From the NCBI RefSeq assembly GCF_001717955.1, contig NZ_CP014168.1, forward strand, positions 3,999,501 through 4,063,500: a DNA stretch of 64,000 nt, read 5' to 3'. This stretch comes from Sphingomonas panacis. GTDB taxonomy: Bacteria; Pseudomonadota; Alphaproteobacteria; Sphingomonadales; Sphingomonadaceae. This document shows positions 48,709-57,477 of this stretch, one piece after another (the first letter of the stretch is position 1; each line of letters opens with the position of its first letter). The notes beneath the pieces were generated by a model. The model was given only the letters and a program-made list of their open reading frames with translations. It had not been told where the DNA came from and did no database searches. Both the position numbers and the translations under genes were made by a program.

Positions 48709-50208
48709 TTATCTGAAAATATCACGGGATATGCCGGACGCCTCGAACAGATAATCGCGGCTGGCTTCCAGTTCGCTCCTGAGTTTAGCAACATCGACGC
48801 CGACGACTTCCCCCCGCCATTTGCGGATCGCACCGGCGACCATCACGGTGTCGACGTTGGAGCGTTCCATCAACGTGACGACGGCGCCGGTCACATGGTT
48901 GAGCGGGGCGACGTTAATCGCCGATGCGTCGAGCAACAGGATGTCGGCGTCCTTGCCGGGTGTCAGGCTGCCGATCTTGCGATCAAGTTTCAGGCCTTTC
49001 GCGCCCTCGATCGTCGCGAAGCGTATCGCGTCGCGTGAGGTCACCATATCCGGCAGGTCGCTGTCGCCACTGAGTGCCCGTTCGTTGACGAAGGCACGCT
49101 GCAGCGTCATCGCGCTGCGCATCTGCGTGAAGGGGTCGGCCGTCATCGTGCATTCGACATCGCTCGAGAGCGACGGCTGCATGCCTAGATCGAGCGCCTT
49201 CTGGATCGGCGGCATGCCGTGCCGCATTGTCATCTCGATCGGCACCGACAGCGAGATATGGGCGCCTGCATCAGCCGCTGCCTTCCAGGCGAGATCGGAC
49301 ATGCCGGTCATATGGATGAAGATATTGTCCGCACCGAACTGGCCGGAACGGGCGAGCTCATCGAAGACGGCTTGCACGCCGAAGGTGCCAACCACATGCA
49401 GCGCGATCGGAATGGCCAGTTCCCGACCGATCTTCCAGGCTTCCGCATGGCCGGGCAAATAGATTTCGCCGCCCATGGCCATGGTCAGGAGCTGGTCGTC
49501 AGATGAGAAATGTTCCGATTTCAACCGCCGTGCATCGAGCGGGTATTGCGCGCGGTCGCCCCAACCCTCGAAATAGCCGAAAACCGCACGACGACCAGCG
49601 TCACGCAGCGCCTGTACGGCGGCGTCCGAATGTTCAGGAGAATGATGGATCTGTGAGACGTCCATGACCGTCGTCACCCCGGCGTCGATCTGCGAGAGCG
49701 AGCCGAAGAGCTCGCTAATGTAGACGTCCTGCGGACGGTAGACCATCGAGAACTTCTGGAGGATGTCCTCATGATAGTTGATCGCGCTATGCGGAAGCCC
49801 GTCGTTGATCAGGATGCCGTCCGCCAGGAAGCCGCGTAGCGCTGTCTCGAATTGGTGGTGATGGGTATCGACGAAACCCGGCATCACGATCATGCCATGC
49901 GCATCGAGAATCGCGGCGTCTCCGGCGTCGATATTCGGGCCAACGGCTTCGATGCGCCGGCCGGACACAAGGACGTCGGCGCAGGCGAAATCGCCGACGT
50001 GTGGATCCATCGACAAGACGCTGCCGCCCCGGATAAGAAGCCGCCGACCATCCTCGCCGGATGCGCTCGGCATCTCTGACGGTGTCGACCTCCGGGCATT
50101 GTCTAAAATAGGCGAGCCGCCGCCAGCCTTGCCCCCAGGATGATATTGGCCGGGCGTTGCGGCCGTCGGCAATGCGCCGGCATTATCCTGGCTATGGTGC
50201 TTGCACAT
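48709..50208 (-). CDS. Amidohydrolase (metal-dependent, TrzA/chlorohydrolase-like)
   Basis: 499 residues. Metal ligands: VDTHHHQFE, then ALHVVGTFG, IHMTGMSDL, and SDVECTM near residue 340. It ends LKLDRKIGSLTPGKDADILLLDASAINV, the usual C-terminal beta sandwich. Family members hydrolyse C-N or C-Cl bonds in nitrogen heterocycles and related substrates; here the substrate is unknown. GGGGAG is 7 bases before the ATG. The unusual 45-residue N-terminal extension is not part of the fold. It heads a cassette with an SDR and an indolepyruvate oxidoreductase. Confidence 0.82.
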   Translation of the reverse strand: MCKHHSQDNAGALPTAATPGQYHPGGKAGGGSPILDNARRSTPSEMPSASGEDGRRLLIRGGSVLSMDPHVGDFACADVLVSGRRIEAVGPNIDAGDAAILDAHGMIVMPGFVDTHHHQFETALRGFLADGILINDGLPHSAINYHEDILQKFSMVYRPQDVYISELFGSLSQIDAGVTTVMDVSQIHHSPEHSDAAVQALRDAGRRAVFGYFEGWGDRAQYPLDARRLKSEHFSSDDQLLTMAMGGEIYLPGHAEAWKIGRELAIPIALHVVGTFGVQAVFDELARSGQFGADNIFIHMTGMSDLAWKAAADAGAHISLSVPIEMTMRHGMPPIQKALDLGMQPSLSSDVECTMTADPFTQMRSAMTLQRAFVNERALSGDSDLPDMVTSRDAIRFATIEGAKGLKLDRKIGSLTPGKDADILLLDASAINVAPLNHVTGAVVTLMERSNVDTVMVAGAIRKWRGEVVGVDVAKLRSELEASRDYLFEASGISRDIFR

Positions 50209-50233
50209 ACGGCTTCTCCCCAAGATTTCGATA

Positions 50234-51004
50234 TTATCCTTGGTTTCCGCCGATGGATTGTCCGCGATCGACGCTGATCTCCTGTCCGGTGATTTCTGAT
50301 GCGCCGTCAGAGGCCAGGAACATATAGGCGCCAGCCAGATGCTTGGGATCGATCAGGCCGGGGCGAATCACCATCTGCGCCATCAGCGCCGCCTGATCGT
50401 CGGCCGTCAGCCCGTTCATGTTCATTTCGGTCGCCATTGAACCAGGACATACCGCGTTGACCGTGATGCCCTTCTCCCCGAGATCGCAGGCCAGCGAGCG
50501 AACCATGCCCAGGACCGCGTGCTTGGACGAGATATAGGCCAGGAAATTGCCCTTCATCGCCAGGCGCGCCCAGATCGACGCCGTGAAGATGATCTTCCCG
50601 CCGGGCTTCATGCGGGCGATGGCTTCCTGCGCGCACCAATAGAGGCCGAACACGTTCACCTCGAAATGGCGAACGAAAGTCTCGGCATTCTTGTCGCTGC
50701 GATCGGCTGGGGGGGTTGGGATGCCGATGCCGGCGTTGTTCACCAGGACGTCGATATCGCCCATGTCGGCAAAGGCGGCGATCACCTCCTCCCGGCGAGA
50801 AATATCGAATTTCAGGGCGGTGACTTTCGCGCCGGTCTCCTTCTGGATAGCGTCCCGCGCCTCAAAGACGTCGTCGAGATGCGAGGTAATCGTCAGATCT
50901 ACGCCTTGCCGCGCAAATTCTGTCGCGACGGCCAGTCCGATTCCGCTGCTTGCGCCCACGAAAACGATCTTCTTGCCCGACAATCCGTAATTAGCCTTGG
51001 TCAT
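50234..51004 (-). CDS. Short-chain dehydrogenase/reductase (256 aa)
   Basis: Classical SDR: GASSGIG (17-23) for NAD(P) binding, NNAG (89-92), catalytic Ser 143, Tyr 157 and Lys 161 (SIWARLAMKGNFLAYISSK). Oxidises or reduces an alcohol/carbonyl. The residue after the first strand (SHLDDVFEAR) lacks a clear acidic NAD-selective site. It sits between amidohydrolase and indolepyruvate oxidoreductase genes on the same strand, so it likely acts on an intermediate of the same pathway. GAGGAT precedes the ATG. Confidence 0.85.
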   Translation of the reverse strand: MTKANYGLSGKKIVFVGASSGIGLAVATEFARQGVDLTITSHLDDVFEARDAIQKETGAKVTALKFDISRREEVIAAFADMGDIDVLVNNAGIGIPTPPADRSDKNAETFVRHFEVNVFGLYWCAQEAIARMKPGGKIIFTASIWARLAMKGNFLAYISSKHAVLGMVRSLACDLGEKGITVNAVCPGSMATEMNMNGLTADDQAALMAQMVIRPGLIDPKHLAGAYMFLASDGASEITGQEISVDRGQSIGGNQG

Positions 51005-51045
51005 TGGTAAATCCTCTCATGATTCATTGTGCAGACATCGCGCCA

Positions 51046-54000
51046 TCACCCGGCTCTCACCAGCGGTCGCGGCGGATCGCTGGCAATCGGGGTTTCTCGA
51101 AAGGCGGCGTCGAGTTCGGCCAGCTTGGTCCGATAGGCGGCAACCGCCTGGTCCTTTACAGGACCGTAGCCGCGTATCTCGTCCGCCGCGGCCAGCAGCG
51201 CTACGGCCCGGTCGTAATTGGCCGGCGTGAGGGCTGCGAGTGTCGCCGACAGCAGCTGCGTATAATCCGCGATCAACCCGCGCTCCATCCGGCGTTCGGC
51301 GGTATAACCGAAAGGATCGAAAGCGGAGCCGCGCAAACCACGCAGCCGGGCCAGCACGCTGAGCGGGCCAAGGATCCATGATCCGAACTCGCGCTTGCGC
51401 GGCCTGCCATTCACCAGCCCCCCGCCCAGGATCGGCGGCGCAAGGTTGAAGGCGATGCGGGCCTTGTCATCGAACGCCTTGGCGATGTCCGCGCGCAGGC
51501 GATTGTCGGTCAGCATCCGGGCGACCTCATATTCGTCCTTATAGGCCAGCAGCTTGGCATAGGTCCACGCGACGGTTCGGGACATTCTATCGTTGCCGGA
51601 CGCGACGCCCGCGTCGACAGCCCGGACCTGCGCCATGACGTCGCGATAGCGCTGCGCCAGCGCCGCATTCTGATAGGCGGTCAGATGCGCGGCGCGATGC
51701 TCGACAATCTCATCGACGGTTTGCGCGCGCGGCGGCGGTTGCGGCGTGGCGCCCCGCGCCATGTCCAGCACGGCCCGCGGATCGGCAGCGTAGAGCCGCC
51801 CCAGCCGGAAAGCGCGGATATTGAACGGCACCGCCACGCCATTCAGCGCCACCGCCTGCTCGATCGCCTCGACCCCGACGGGCAGTTTGCCGCCCTGCGC
51901 CGCCACGCCGAGCAGGAACAGATTGGCCCCGATCGTGTCCCCCATGATGGCCAGCGCGATCGCGGAGGCGTTCGCCCCGGTGAAGCTGTCCGTGTCCACC
52001 GCGCGGCGCAATTGCGCGGTCAGCAACGTGGTATCGGGATCGAAGTCGCGATTGAACTGGAACGCCAGCGTCGGGGACACATCGCCATTGACGACGGCGC
52101 TGGTGCGCACGGGACTGAGCGTCATCGCCGCCTCCGCGCCGAGCGCGGCGACCAGATCGAAGGCTAGCAACAGGTCCGCCTCACCCCGGCCCAGCCGCTG
52201 GGCATGAACCGCGCCCTGATTGGCGGCGATCCGCACATGGCTGTAGACCGCGCCGTTCTTCTGGCTGAGGCCGGTCATGTCGAACAGCGACATCGACAGG
52301 CCCTCGATATGCGCCGCCATGCCCAGCAGCGCGCCGACGGTGACGACGCCGGTGCCGCCGATGCCCGTGATCATGACATTATAGCCCGCGTCCCCGATCA
52401 TGGCGCGCGGCGCGTCCGCAAGGTCGGCGAACAGCGCCTCATCGATCGTCAGCGCTTGGGGCTTGCGCGGTTCGGCGTCGTACACCGTCACGAAGGAGGG
52501 GCAGAATCCATTGAGGCAGCTATAATCCTTGTTGCAGCTCGACTGGTCGATCGCGCGTTTGCGGCCGAACTCGGTGTCTATCGGGACCAGGCTGACGCAG
52601 GTGGATTGCACCGAACAATCCCCGCAGCCCTCGCAGACCGATGGCGCAATGAACAGCCGCTTGGGCGGATTGGGAAAGGCGCCGGTCTTGCGGCGGCGAC
52701 GCTTCTCCGCCGCGCAGGTCTGTTCGTAGATCAGGACCGTACAGCCGCTGACCTCCCGCAGCCGCTTCTGCACATCGTCCAGCGTATCGCGATGCCCGAT
52801 CTCGACGCCTGCAGGCAGTTCGCGATTGCCCTCATGCCGCGATGGATCGTCGCTCAGCAGGATGATGGTCTTCACGCCCTCATCCTGCACCTGCCGTGCG
52901 ATTTCGGCGACGGAGATGGGACCGTCAACCGGCTGCCCGCCGGTCATCGCCACCGCATCATTGTAGAGGATCTTGTAGGTGATGTTGACGCCGGACGCGA
53001 CGGCCGCGCGGATCGCCAGCAGACCCGAATGATAATAGGTGCCATCACCCATATTCTGGAAAATATGCGGCGTGTCGGTGAACGGCGCCAGACCGATCCA
53101 GTTGCCGCCTTCCCCGCCCATTTGCGTGGGCAGCAACGCCACGTCGGGGCGGACGAAATTGACCATGGTATGACAGCCGATGCCGGTCATGCTGACGCTG
53201 CCATCCGGCACGCGGGTCGACCGGTTATGCGGGCAGCCGGAGCAGAAATAGGGGCTGCGACGTAGCGGTGCCGCGACCGCCTGGCCGGCACCCGCCAGAC
53301 GGGATCGCGTCGCCCGCACAGCATCATTCGACAGCCCGAGCCGGTCGAGTCGATCGGCGATGGCGATCGCCAGCCCGGACGGGTCAAGCTGCACGATCGA
53401 CGACAACAAGGGGGCGCCGTCCTCATCGGCCTTGCCGATGATCCGCGGATGACCGGGGATATTGACCAGCGTGGCCGCGATCTGCTGTTCTAGGAAGCTG
53501 CGCTTCTCCTCGATCACGAACAGCGTTTCCTGCGCCCGCGCGAAATCGATCAGGCCGACCGGTTCCAGCGGCCAGATGCACCCGACCTTGTAGAGCGACA
53601 GGCCCAGGGCAGCGGCGGCACCCTCGTCCAGACCCAGCAACGCGAGCGCGGCGCGAACATCGCCATAGGATTTGCCCGCCGCAACGATGCCCAGCGTCCG
53701 TTTCGGTGCATCAACCACGACCCGGTCGATGCCGTTGGCCCGCACGAAGGCGTGGACCAAGGGAAGACGATGCTCGACGACGATCTGTTCCTCGCGCAGC
53801 GGATTATAGGCCGCCTGCTCGATATTGATCCCGGTCGGCAGGTCAGCAGGGCGTTCCGGCACCGCTATATCGAAACCATCAAGGTCGAGGTCGATGGTGG
53901 CAGTCTGCTCGGCAACCTCGTTCACGCATTTGATGCCGACCCACGATCCGCTGAAGCGTGACAGCGCGATGCCGAGCAGCCCGAAGCGCAATATCTCCTC

Positions 54001-54546
54001 TACATTGGCGGGATAGAGCGACGGAATGAGGCTTGCCGCCACTGCCTGTTCGCTCTGGTGCGCGACGGTGGAGGATTTGCCCGCATGATCGTCACCATAG
54101 AAGACGAGCACGCCACCGTTGCGATGCGCGCCGGCATAATTGCCGTGCTTGAACGCGTCACCGGACCGGTCGACCCCCGGACCCTTGCCGTACCAGGCTG
54201 CGAACACACCATCATAGCGTGGGTTTGGCACAGCATCGAGCTGCTGCGTGCCGCGGACGGCGGTGGCGGCGATGTCTTCGTTGACCCCAGGCTGGAACCG
54301 GATATTCGCAGCTGTCAATCGATCGCCGATTGACCATAAGGTGGTATCGACATTGCCGAGAGGCGATCCACGATATCCAGTGATGTAGCCTGCGGTATTG
54401 AGTCCGCGGCGTTGATCCATGTCCTTTTGCGCGAGCATCACGCGTGCAATCGCCTGCGTGCCGTTCATTACGACACGCCCCCGGCTCAAGGCCCATTTGT
54501 CGTCCAGAGACACCGTCCGTAACGCCACAATCGCTGATCCAGGCAC
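51046..54546 (-). CDS. Indolepyruvate:ferredoxin oxidoreductase, fused alpha-gamma type (about 1166 aa)
   Basis: Oxidises aryl or other 2-oxo acids with CoA and thiamine diphosphate. N-terminal pyrimidine-binding region LNTAGYITGYRGSPLGNVD; ThDP domain with GDDHAGKSSTVAHQSE, SGCPHNRSTRVP and GGEGGNWIG. A ferredoxin-type cluster CEGCGDCSVQSTC with a further SCNKDYSC follows. The C-terminal gamma domain has GIGGTGVVTVGALLGMAAHIEG. Start set at the GTG at 54546, with GGGAG 6 bases upstream; a GTG at 54570 also fits. Fused large versions occur in aerobic proteobacteria. Divergent from the hydroxy-acid dehydrogenase gene. Confidence 0.9.
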   Translation of the reverse strand: MPGSAIVALRTVSLDDKWALSRGRVVMNGTQAIARVMLAQKDMDQRRGLNTAGYITGYRGSPLGNVDTTLWSIGDRLTAANIRFQPGVNEDIAATAVRGTQQLDAVPNPRYDGVFAAWYGKGPGVDRSGDAFKHGNYAGAHRNGGVLVFYGDDHAGKSSTVAHQSEQAVAASLIPSLYPANVEEILRFGLLGIALSRFSGSWVGIKCVNEVAEQTATIDLDLDGFDIAVPERPADLPTGINIEQAAYNPLREEQIVVEHRLPLVHAFVRANGIDRVVVDAPKRTLGIVAAGKSYGDVRAALALLGLDEGAAAALGLSLYKVGCIWPLEPVGLIDFARAQETLFVIEEKRSFLEQQIAATLVNIPGHPRIIGKADEDGAPLLSSIVQLDPSGLAIAIADRLDRLGLSNDAVRATRSRLAGAGQAVAAPLRRSPYFCSGCPHNRSTRVPDGSVSMTGIGCHTMVNFVRPDVALLPTQMGGEGGNWIGLAPFTDTPHIFQNMGDGTYYHSGLLAIRAAVASGVNITYKILYNDAVAMTGGQPVDGPISVAEIARQVQDEGVKTIILLSDDPSRHEGNRELPAGVEIGHRDTLDDVQKRLREVSGCTVLIYEQTCAAEKRRRRKTGAFPNPPKRLFIAPSVCEGCGDCSVQSTCVSLVPIDTEFGRKRAIDQSSCNKDYSCLNGFCPSFVTVYDAEPRKPQALTIDEALFADLADAPRAMIGDAGYNVMITGIGGTGVVTVGALLGMAAHIEGLSMSLFDMTGLSQKNGAVYSHVRIAANQGAVHAQRLGRGEADLLLAFDLVAALGAEAAMTLSPVRTSAVVNGDVSPTLAFQFNRDFDPDTTLLTAQLRRAVDTDSFTGANASAIALAIMGDTIGANLFLLGVAAQGGKLPVGVEAIEQAVALNGVAVPFNIRAFRLGRLYAADPRAVLDMARGATPQPPPRAQTVDEIVEHRAAHLTAYQNAALAQRYRDVMAQVRAVDAGVASGNDRMSRTVAWTYAKLLAYKDEYEVARMLTDNRLRADIAKAFDDKARIAFNLAPPILGGGLVNGRPRKREFGSWILGPLSVLARLRGLRGSAFDPFGYTAERRMERGLIADYTQLLSATLAALTPANYDRAVALLAAADEIRGYGPVKDQAVAAYRTKLAELDAAFRETPIASDPPRPLVRAG

Positions 54547-54700
54547 ACCATTCTCCCAATGGAATGGCACTTTAGCGGGGGATCGTCCCGTCCGCTGTCA
54601 ATCTGGCGACACCCACCCACAAAAGATCTGCGGTGTCGCGAAAGCGACAGCGAGAGCACATCGCGCCCGCTAGGTTGCTGACAGGGGGAAGGACTCATCC

Positions 54701-55867
54701 ATGCAAAATCATCATAATATTATGGACCTGCGTCGTGCGGCCGTACGGGCGTTACCGCGTCCGATCTTCGACTATCTCGACGGCGGGGCGGAAGACGAAA
54801 TCGTTCTGCGCCGTGCGACCAGCGCTTATGATGACATCGAGTTGCTTCCGCAGGCGCTGGTTGATCTGTCGGCGTCCAATCACCAAACGCAGATTTTCGG
54901 ACGCACCATCCCATTCCCCTTGATGCTGGCGCCGACGGGTCTGACCCGCTTGTTTCACAAGGATGCCGAAGTCGCGGTCGCCGAAGCAGCTAACAAGGCC
55001 GGATTACCGTATTGCCTTTCCACCCTGGGCACGACCACGATGGAGGACTTCGCACGCATGACCACAGCGCCGCGGCTGTTCCAGATCTATATCTTCAAGG
55101 ATCGCGGTCTGACAGAGGAGTTCATCTCGCGAGCCCAGGAGGGCGGATATGACGGTCTGGTCTTGACTGTCGATACGCTGGTCGCGGGCAAGCGTGAGCG
55201 CGATCTCGTCAATGGCCTCAGCCTTCCGCCCCGTCTCAACGCGCGAACCTTCCTGCAATTTGCGGCAAAGCCGCGATGGTCGCTGCCCGCTCTGTTTGGT
55301 CGCAAGTTCGATTTCGTCAACGTCGCGCACCGCGTCGCGACGATGTCGGACAAGCAGGTGCCGCTGCACGTTTATGTCGCCGGGCAGTTCGACAATTCCA
55401 TAACCTGGAAAGATGTCGAATGGCTGGCTGCACGGTGGAAGGGTCCGCTGGCGGTCAAGGGCATCCTGCGGGCAGAGGATGCCCGGCAGGCGAGCGAATG
55501 TGGAGCCGACACGGTGATGATCTCCAACCACGGCGGCCGCCAGCTAGAGACGGCGGTGGCGCCGATCGACCAGATCGCGTCCGTTGCCGATGCGGTCAGG
55601 GGCAGGGTCAAGATCATCTGCGACGGCGGGATCCGGCGGGGCTCGCATATCGCCAAGGCCTTGGCGCTCGGCGCCGATGCCTGCTCGATCGGCCGTCCCT
55701 ATCTTTACGGGCTTGCCGGCGGCGGCGCGCAGGGCGTGTCGCGCGCGCTGGACATCATGCGAGAAGAATATGAGCGCACGATGGCGCTGCTCGGCGCGGC
55801 GACGCCGCGGGATCTCAAGCCGTCCATGCTCAAGAGGATCGGGCCACGCGCATTCAGTGGCAGCTGA
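54701..55867 (+). CDS. FMN-dependent alpha-hydroxy acid dehydrogenase (388 aa)
   Basis: Family of L-lactate dehydrogenase (LldD), mandelate dehydrogenase and glycolate oxidase. FMN-binding and catalytic motifs: YLDGGAEDE, LMLAPTGLTRLFHKDAEVAVAEAAN, and SNHGGRQLETAVA (catalytic His), then DGGIRRGSHIAKALALGADACSIGRPYLYG. Oxidises a 2-hydroxy acid to a 2-oxo acid, which would suit the indolepyruvate oxidoreductase on the other side of the shared upstream region (54547-54700). GGGGGAAGGA precedes the ATG. Confidence 0.88.
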   Translation: MQNHHNIMDLRRAAVRALPRPIFDYLDGGAEDEIVLRRATSAYDDIELLPQALVDLSASNHQTQIFGRTIPFPLMLAPTGLTRLFHKDAEVAVAEAANKAGLPYCLSTLGTTTMEDFARMTTAPRLFQIYIFKDRGLTEEFISRAQEGGYDGLVLTVDTLVAGKRERDLVNGLSLPPRLNARTFLQFAAKPRWSLPALFGRKFDFVNVAHRVATMSDKQVPLHVYVAGQFDNSITWKDVEWLAARWKGPLAVKGILRAEDARQASECGADTVMISNHGGRQLETAVAPIDQIASVADAVRGRVKIICDGGIRRGSHIAKALALGADACSIGRPYLYGLAGGGAQGVSRALDIMREEYERTMALLGAATPRDLKPSMLKRIGPRAFSGS

Positions 55868-55891
55868 CGACAGGCGAGCCCTTGTGCAACT

Positions 55892-55926
55892 GCCCTGAGA
55901 CAAGCCGAGTTAGCTTGTCTCAGGGC
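55892..55926. terminator. Perfect 14-bp stem, bidirectional terminator
   Basis: GCCCTGAGACAAGC (55892-55905), 7-nt loop, GCTTGTCTCAGGGC (55913-55926). It lies between convergent genes (hydroxy-acid dehydrogenase ending at 55867, HxlR ending at 55931). No T-tract, but the position and the perfect stem support a shared terminator. Confidence 0.7.
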
Positions 55927-55930
55927 AGCT

Positions 55931-56284
55931 TCAGCCCTGTAGGCCTGCTCGCCAGTCGGCCAAACGATCCAGTGCCGGCCGCAGGGCATCCGCCATGGGC
56001 GCGAGCTCATAGACATGGCTTGCAGCGGGTGGCGGAAGATAGTTGCGTCTCACGAGTCCTGCAGATTCGAGCGAGCGCATCCGTGTGGTCAGGACATTGG
56101 CGCTGATCGCCGGTAGGGCATGTCGCAGATCCGAGAAGCGCCGCTGTCTTTCTTTCAGTAAGAGCAGAATTTGCAACGTCCATCGATTCTCGAGGATTTC
56201 TAACGAGTGTTCGGGTTCAGGCGTATCCAAAATTGCGGGCTGATGCAGCTTGGTTATCTCACATACCCCGGTCACACACGTCAT
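55931..56284 (-). CDS. HxlR-family transcriptional regulator (117 aa)
   Basis: Winged helix of HxlR type: EPEHSLEILENRWTLQILLLLKERQRRFSDLRHALPAISANVLTTRMRSLESAGLVRRNYLPPPAASHVYELAP. It lacks the usual cysteine near residue 15-20 at the canonical place, although CVTGVC is at the N-terminus. The ATG at 56284 lies in the cut end of the adenine methylase gene, so the start and perhaps the first residues were created by the junction. It probably controls the adjacent catabolic genes. Confidence 0.75.
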   Translation of the reverse strand: MTCVTGVCEITKLHQPAILDTPEPEHSLEILENRWTLQILLLLKERQRRFSDLRHALPAISANVLTTRMRSLESAGLVRRNYLPPPAASHVYELAPMADALRPALDRLADWRAGLQG

Positions 56285-56612
56285 AAGGGGTGAAGAACTG
56301 CCCGTGCGCCGCATTGTGGAGTTCGAGTTCTCCAAAAACTGTGCCCAAGACATCGCCGGGTTCAGCTCCCCGCGCGAGCGCCACCTCGGCAAAGATGCGC
56401 GGGAAGATTTCGACGATATCGCGGTCATAGCGGCCGACGATTTCGAGATAGCGGGCTTCTCTGGGTTCGCGTTGGTGTAGGTCGACGCTGTTCGAAATGC
56501 CGATAGCGCTCGCTTCCATGCTGTCGGAAAAGAACGTGTACGGGTCATGGCGGGGCTGACAGGATCTGAGCAGCTTGCACACCGCCTTGAGATGCGAGTC
56601 TCGAGACTTCAT
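56259..56612 (-). pseudogene. N-6 adenine DNA methylase, N-terminal fragment (truncated)
   Basis: The ICE-type N6 methylase is recognised by FPRIFAEVALARGAEPGDVLGTVFGELELHNAAHGQFFTPYDVC, which matches the segment just before the SAM-binding motif of type I-like methylases. The frame then runs into DRGM and stops; the catalytic NPPY region is missing. So a methylase of at least several hundred residues was cut at the cargo right junction (about 56,260-56,275). It is unlikely to be active. Confidence 0.8.
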
Positions 56613-56834
56613 CGGATCATGCTTTCTGGAACGAGCCGTGCGCGGCTGCTTGTCGGCGGCAGGACGGGCGAACGCGGGGTCACGGCCGGGGAATTAGTCG
56701 AAGGGGGTGCTGGCGCGTTTTATCCTGGGGCGCTTCGTCCCGCGGGCTGTCAGCCGGCGCCTCGCACGCGTACACACATGGTCGACGCCAGCAGCGGCCA
56801 GGCCGGGCTCGGTTATTCTCCAGTTGGCGGCGGG
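56613..56834. other. Non-coding stretch
   Basis: No gene with a ribosome site or family-like sequence is visible on either strand. It separates the cut methylase from the next backbone gene and probably contains the methylase promoter. Confidence 0.4.
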
Positions 56835-57152
56835 TCAGCCTTTGGCCACGAACGCGTGCGCGTTTACTGCATCGATGCCGAGGCCTTCGATCGGGAATAT
56901 GCGCTGCTCGCCGTCATAATCCGGGTAGTAGCGGCCCGAGATCAGCATGGATGTCCCTGCCCTGACGGCGAACTTGTCCGCGAGAGTTTGGAGTCCGCGG
57001 CTGACGCTCTCGAACTCGCCTGCGCGCTTCGGATTGGTGGCTCTGACGGCCTCCCATTCGCCGGTCGCGTTGTCGCGCTGTGCGAGCACCATACGGCGCA
57101 CTATTTCGATTTCGGCGGGGAAAAGGCCGAGAGTGAATATAGCGTCTGCCAT
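56835..57152 (-). CDS. Protein of unknown function (105 aa)
   Basis: Not recognised. Start ATG at 57152 with GAAAGGA upstream; a longer frame is not supported. MADAIFTLGLFPAEIEIVRRMVLAQRDNATGEWEAVRATNPKRAGEFESVSRGLQTLADKFAVRAGTSMLISGRYYPDYDGEQRIFPIEG. It is compact and may be a small alpha/beta domain. In a minus-strand run with the 57196-57477 gene (44 bp gap). Confidence 0.65.
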   Translation of the reverse strand: MADAIFTLGLFPAEIEIVRRMVLAQRDNATGEWEAVRATNPKRAGEFESVSRGLQTLADKFAVRAGTSMLISGRYYPDYDGEQRIFPIEGLGIDAVNAHAFVAKG

Positions 57153-57195
57153 TTTGGGTCCTTTCCGTTGCCGGGTGCCCGGTGCGTGCGGCGGA

Positions 57196-57477
57196 TCAGC
57201 ACTTCTCGAAAAGGGGAAGTGTTCCCTGAGCGGATGCGCGGTCGAGACCGCAGATTTTGAGCGGGCATGCGCCGTACCTGCCCTCGCGGTCGGCAAGCAG
57301 GTCGCGCGAGGCGTGGAAGTCCACGAAAGGACCGGACCAGCCACTCGGCCTTCGACAGCCGACCCCGGCCGGCGCCTTGCAGTCGGGGCATTGAACGGTG
57401 AGAACGGGATCGACCGGCCATGTCTTTCCGCAGCCCGGCTTCTGGCAGAAGGCCGTTCCCTTGACGATGTGCGCCAT
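57196..57477 (-). CDS. Zinc-ribbon-like small protein (93 aa)
   Basis: Cysteines in pairs: FCQKPGCGKTW, VQCPDCKAPAGVGCRRP, then YGACPLKICG and a final Cys. This suits one or two small zinc ribbons. AHIVKGTAFCQKPGCGK is the N-terminus. The ATG overlaps the stop of the 57477-58289 gene (TAATG). Nucleic-acid-binding or partner-binding role likely but not shown. Confidence 0.7.
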   Translation of the reverse strand: MAHIVKGTAFCQKPGCGKTWPVDPVLTVQCPDCKAPAGVGCRRPSGWSGPFVDFHASRDLLADREGRYGACPLKICGLDRASAQGTLPLFEKC

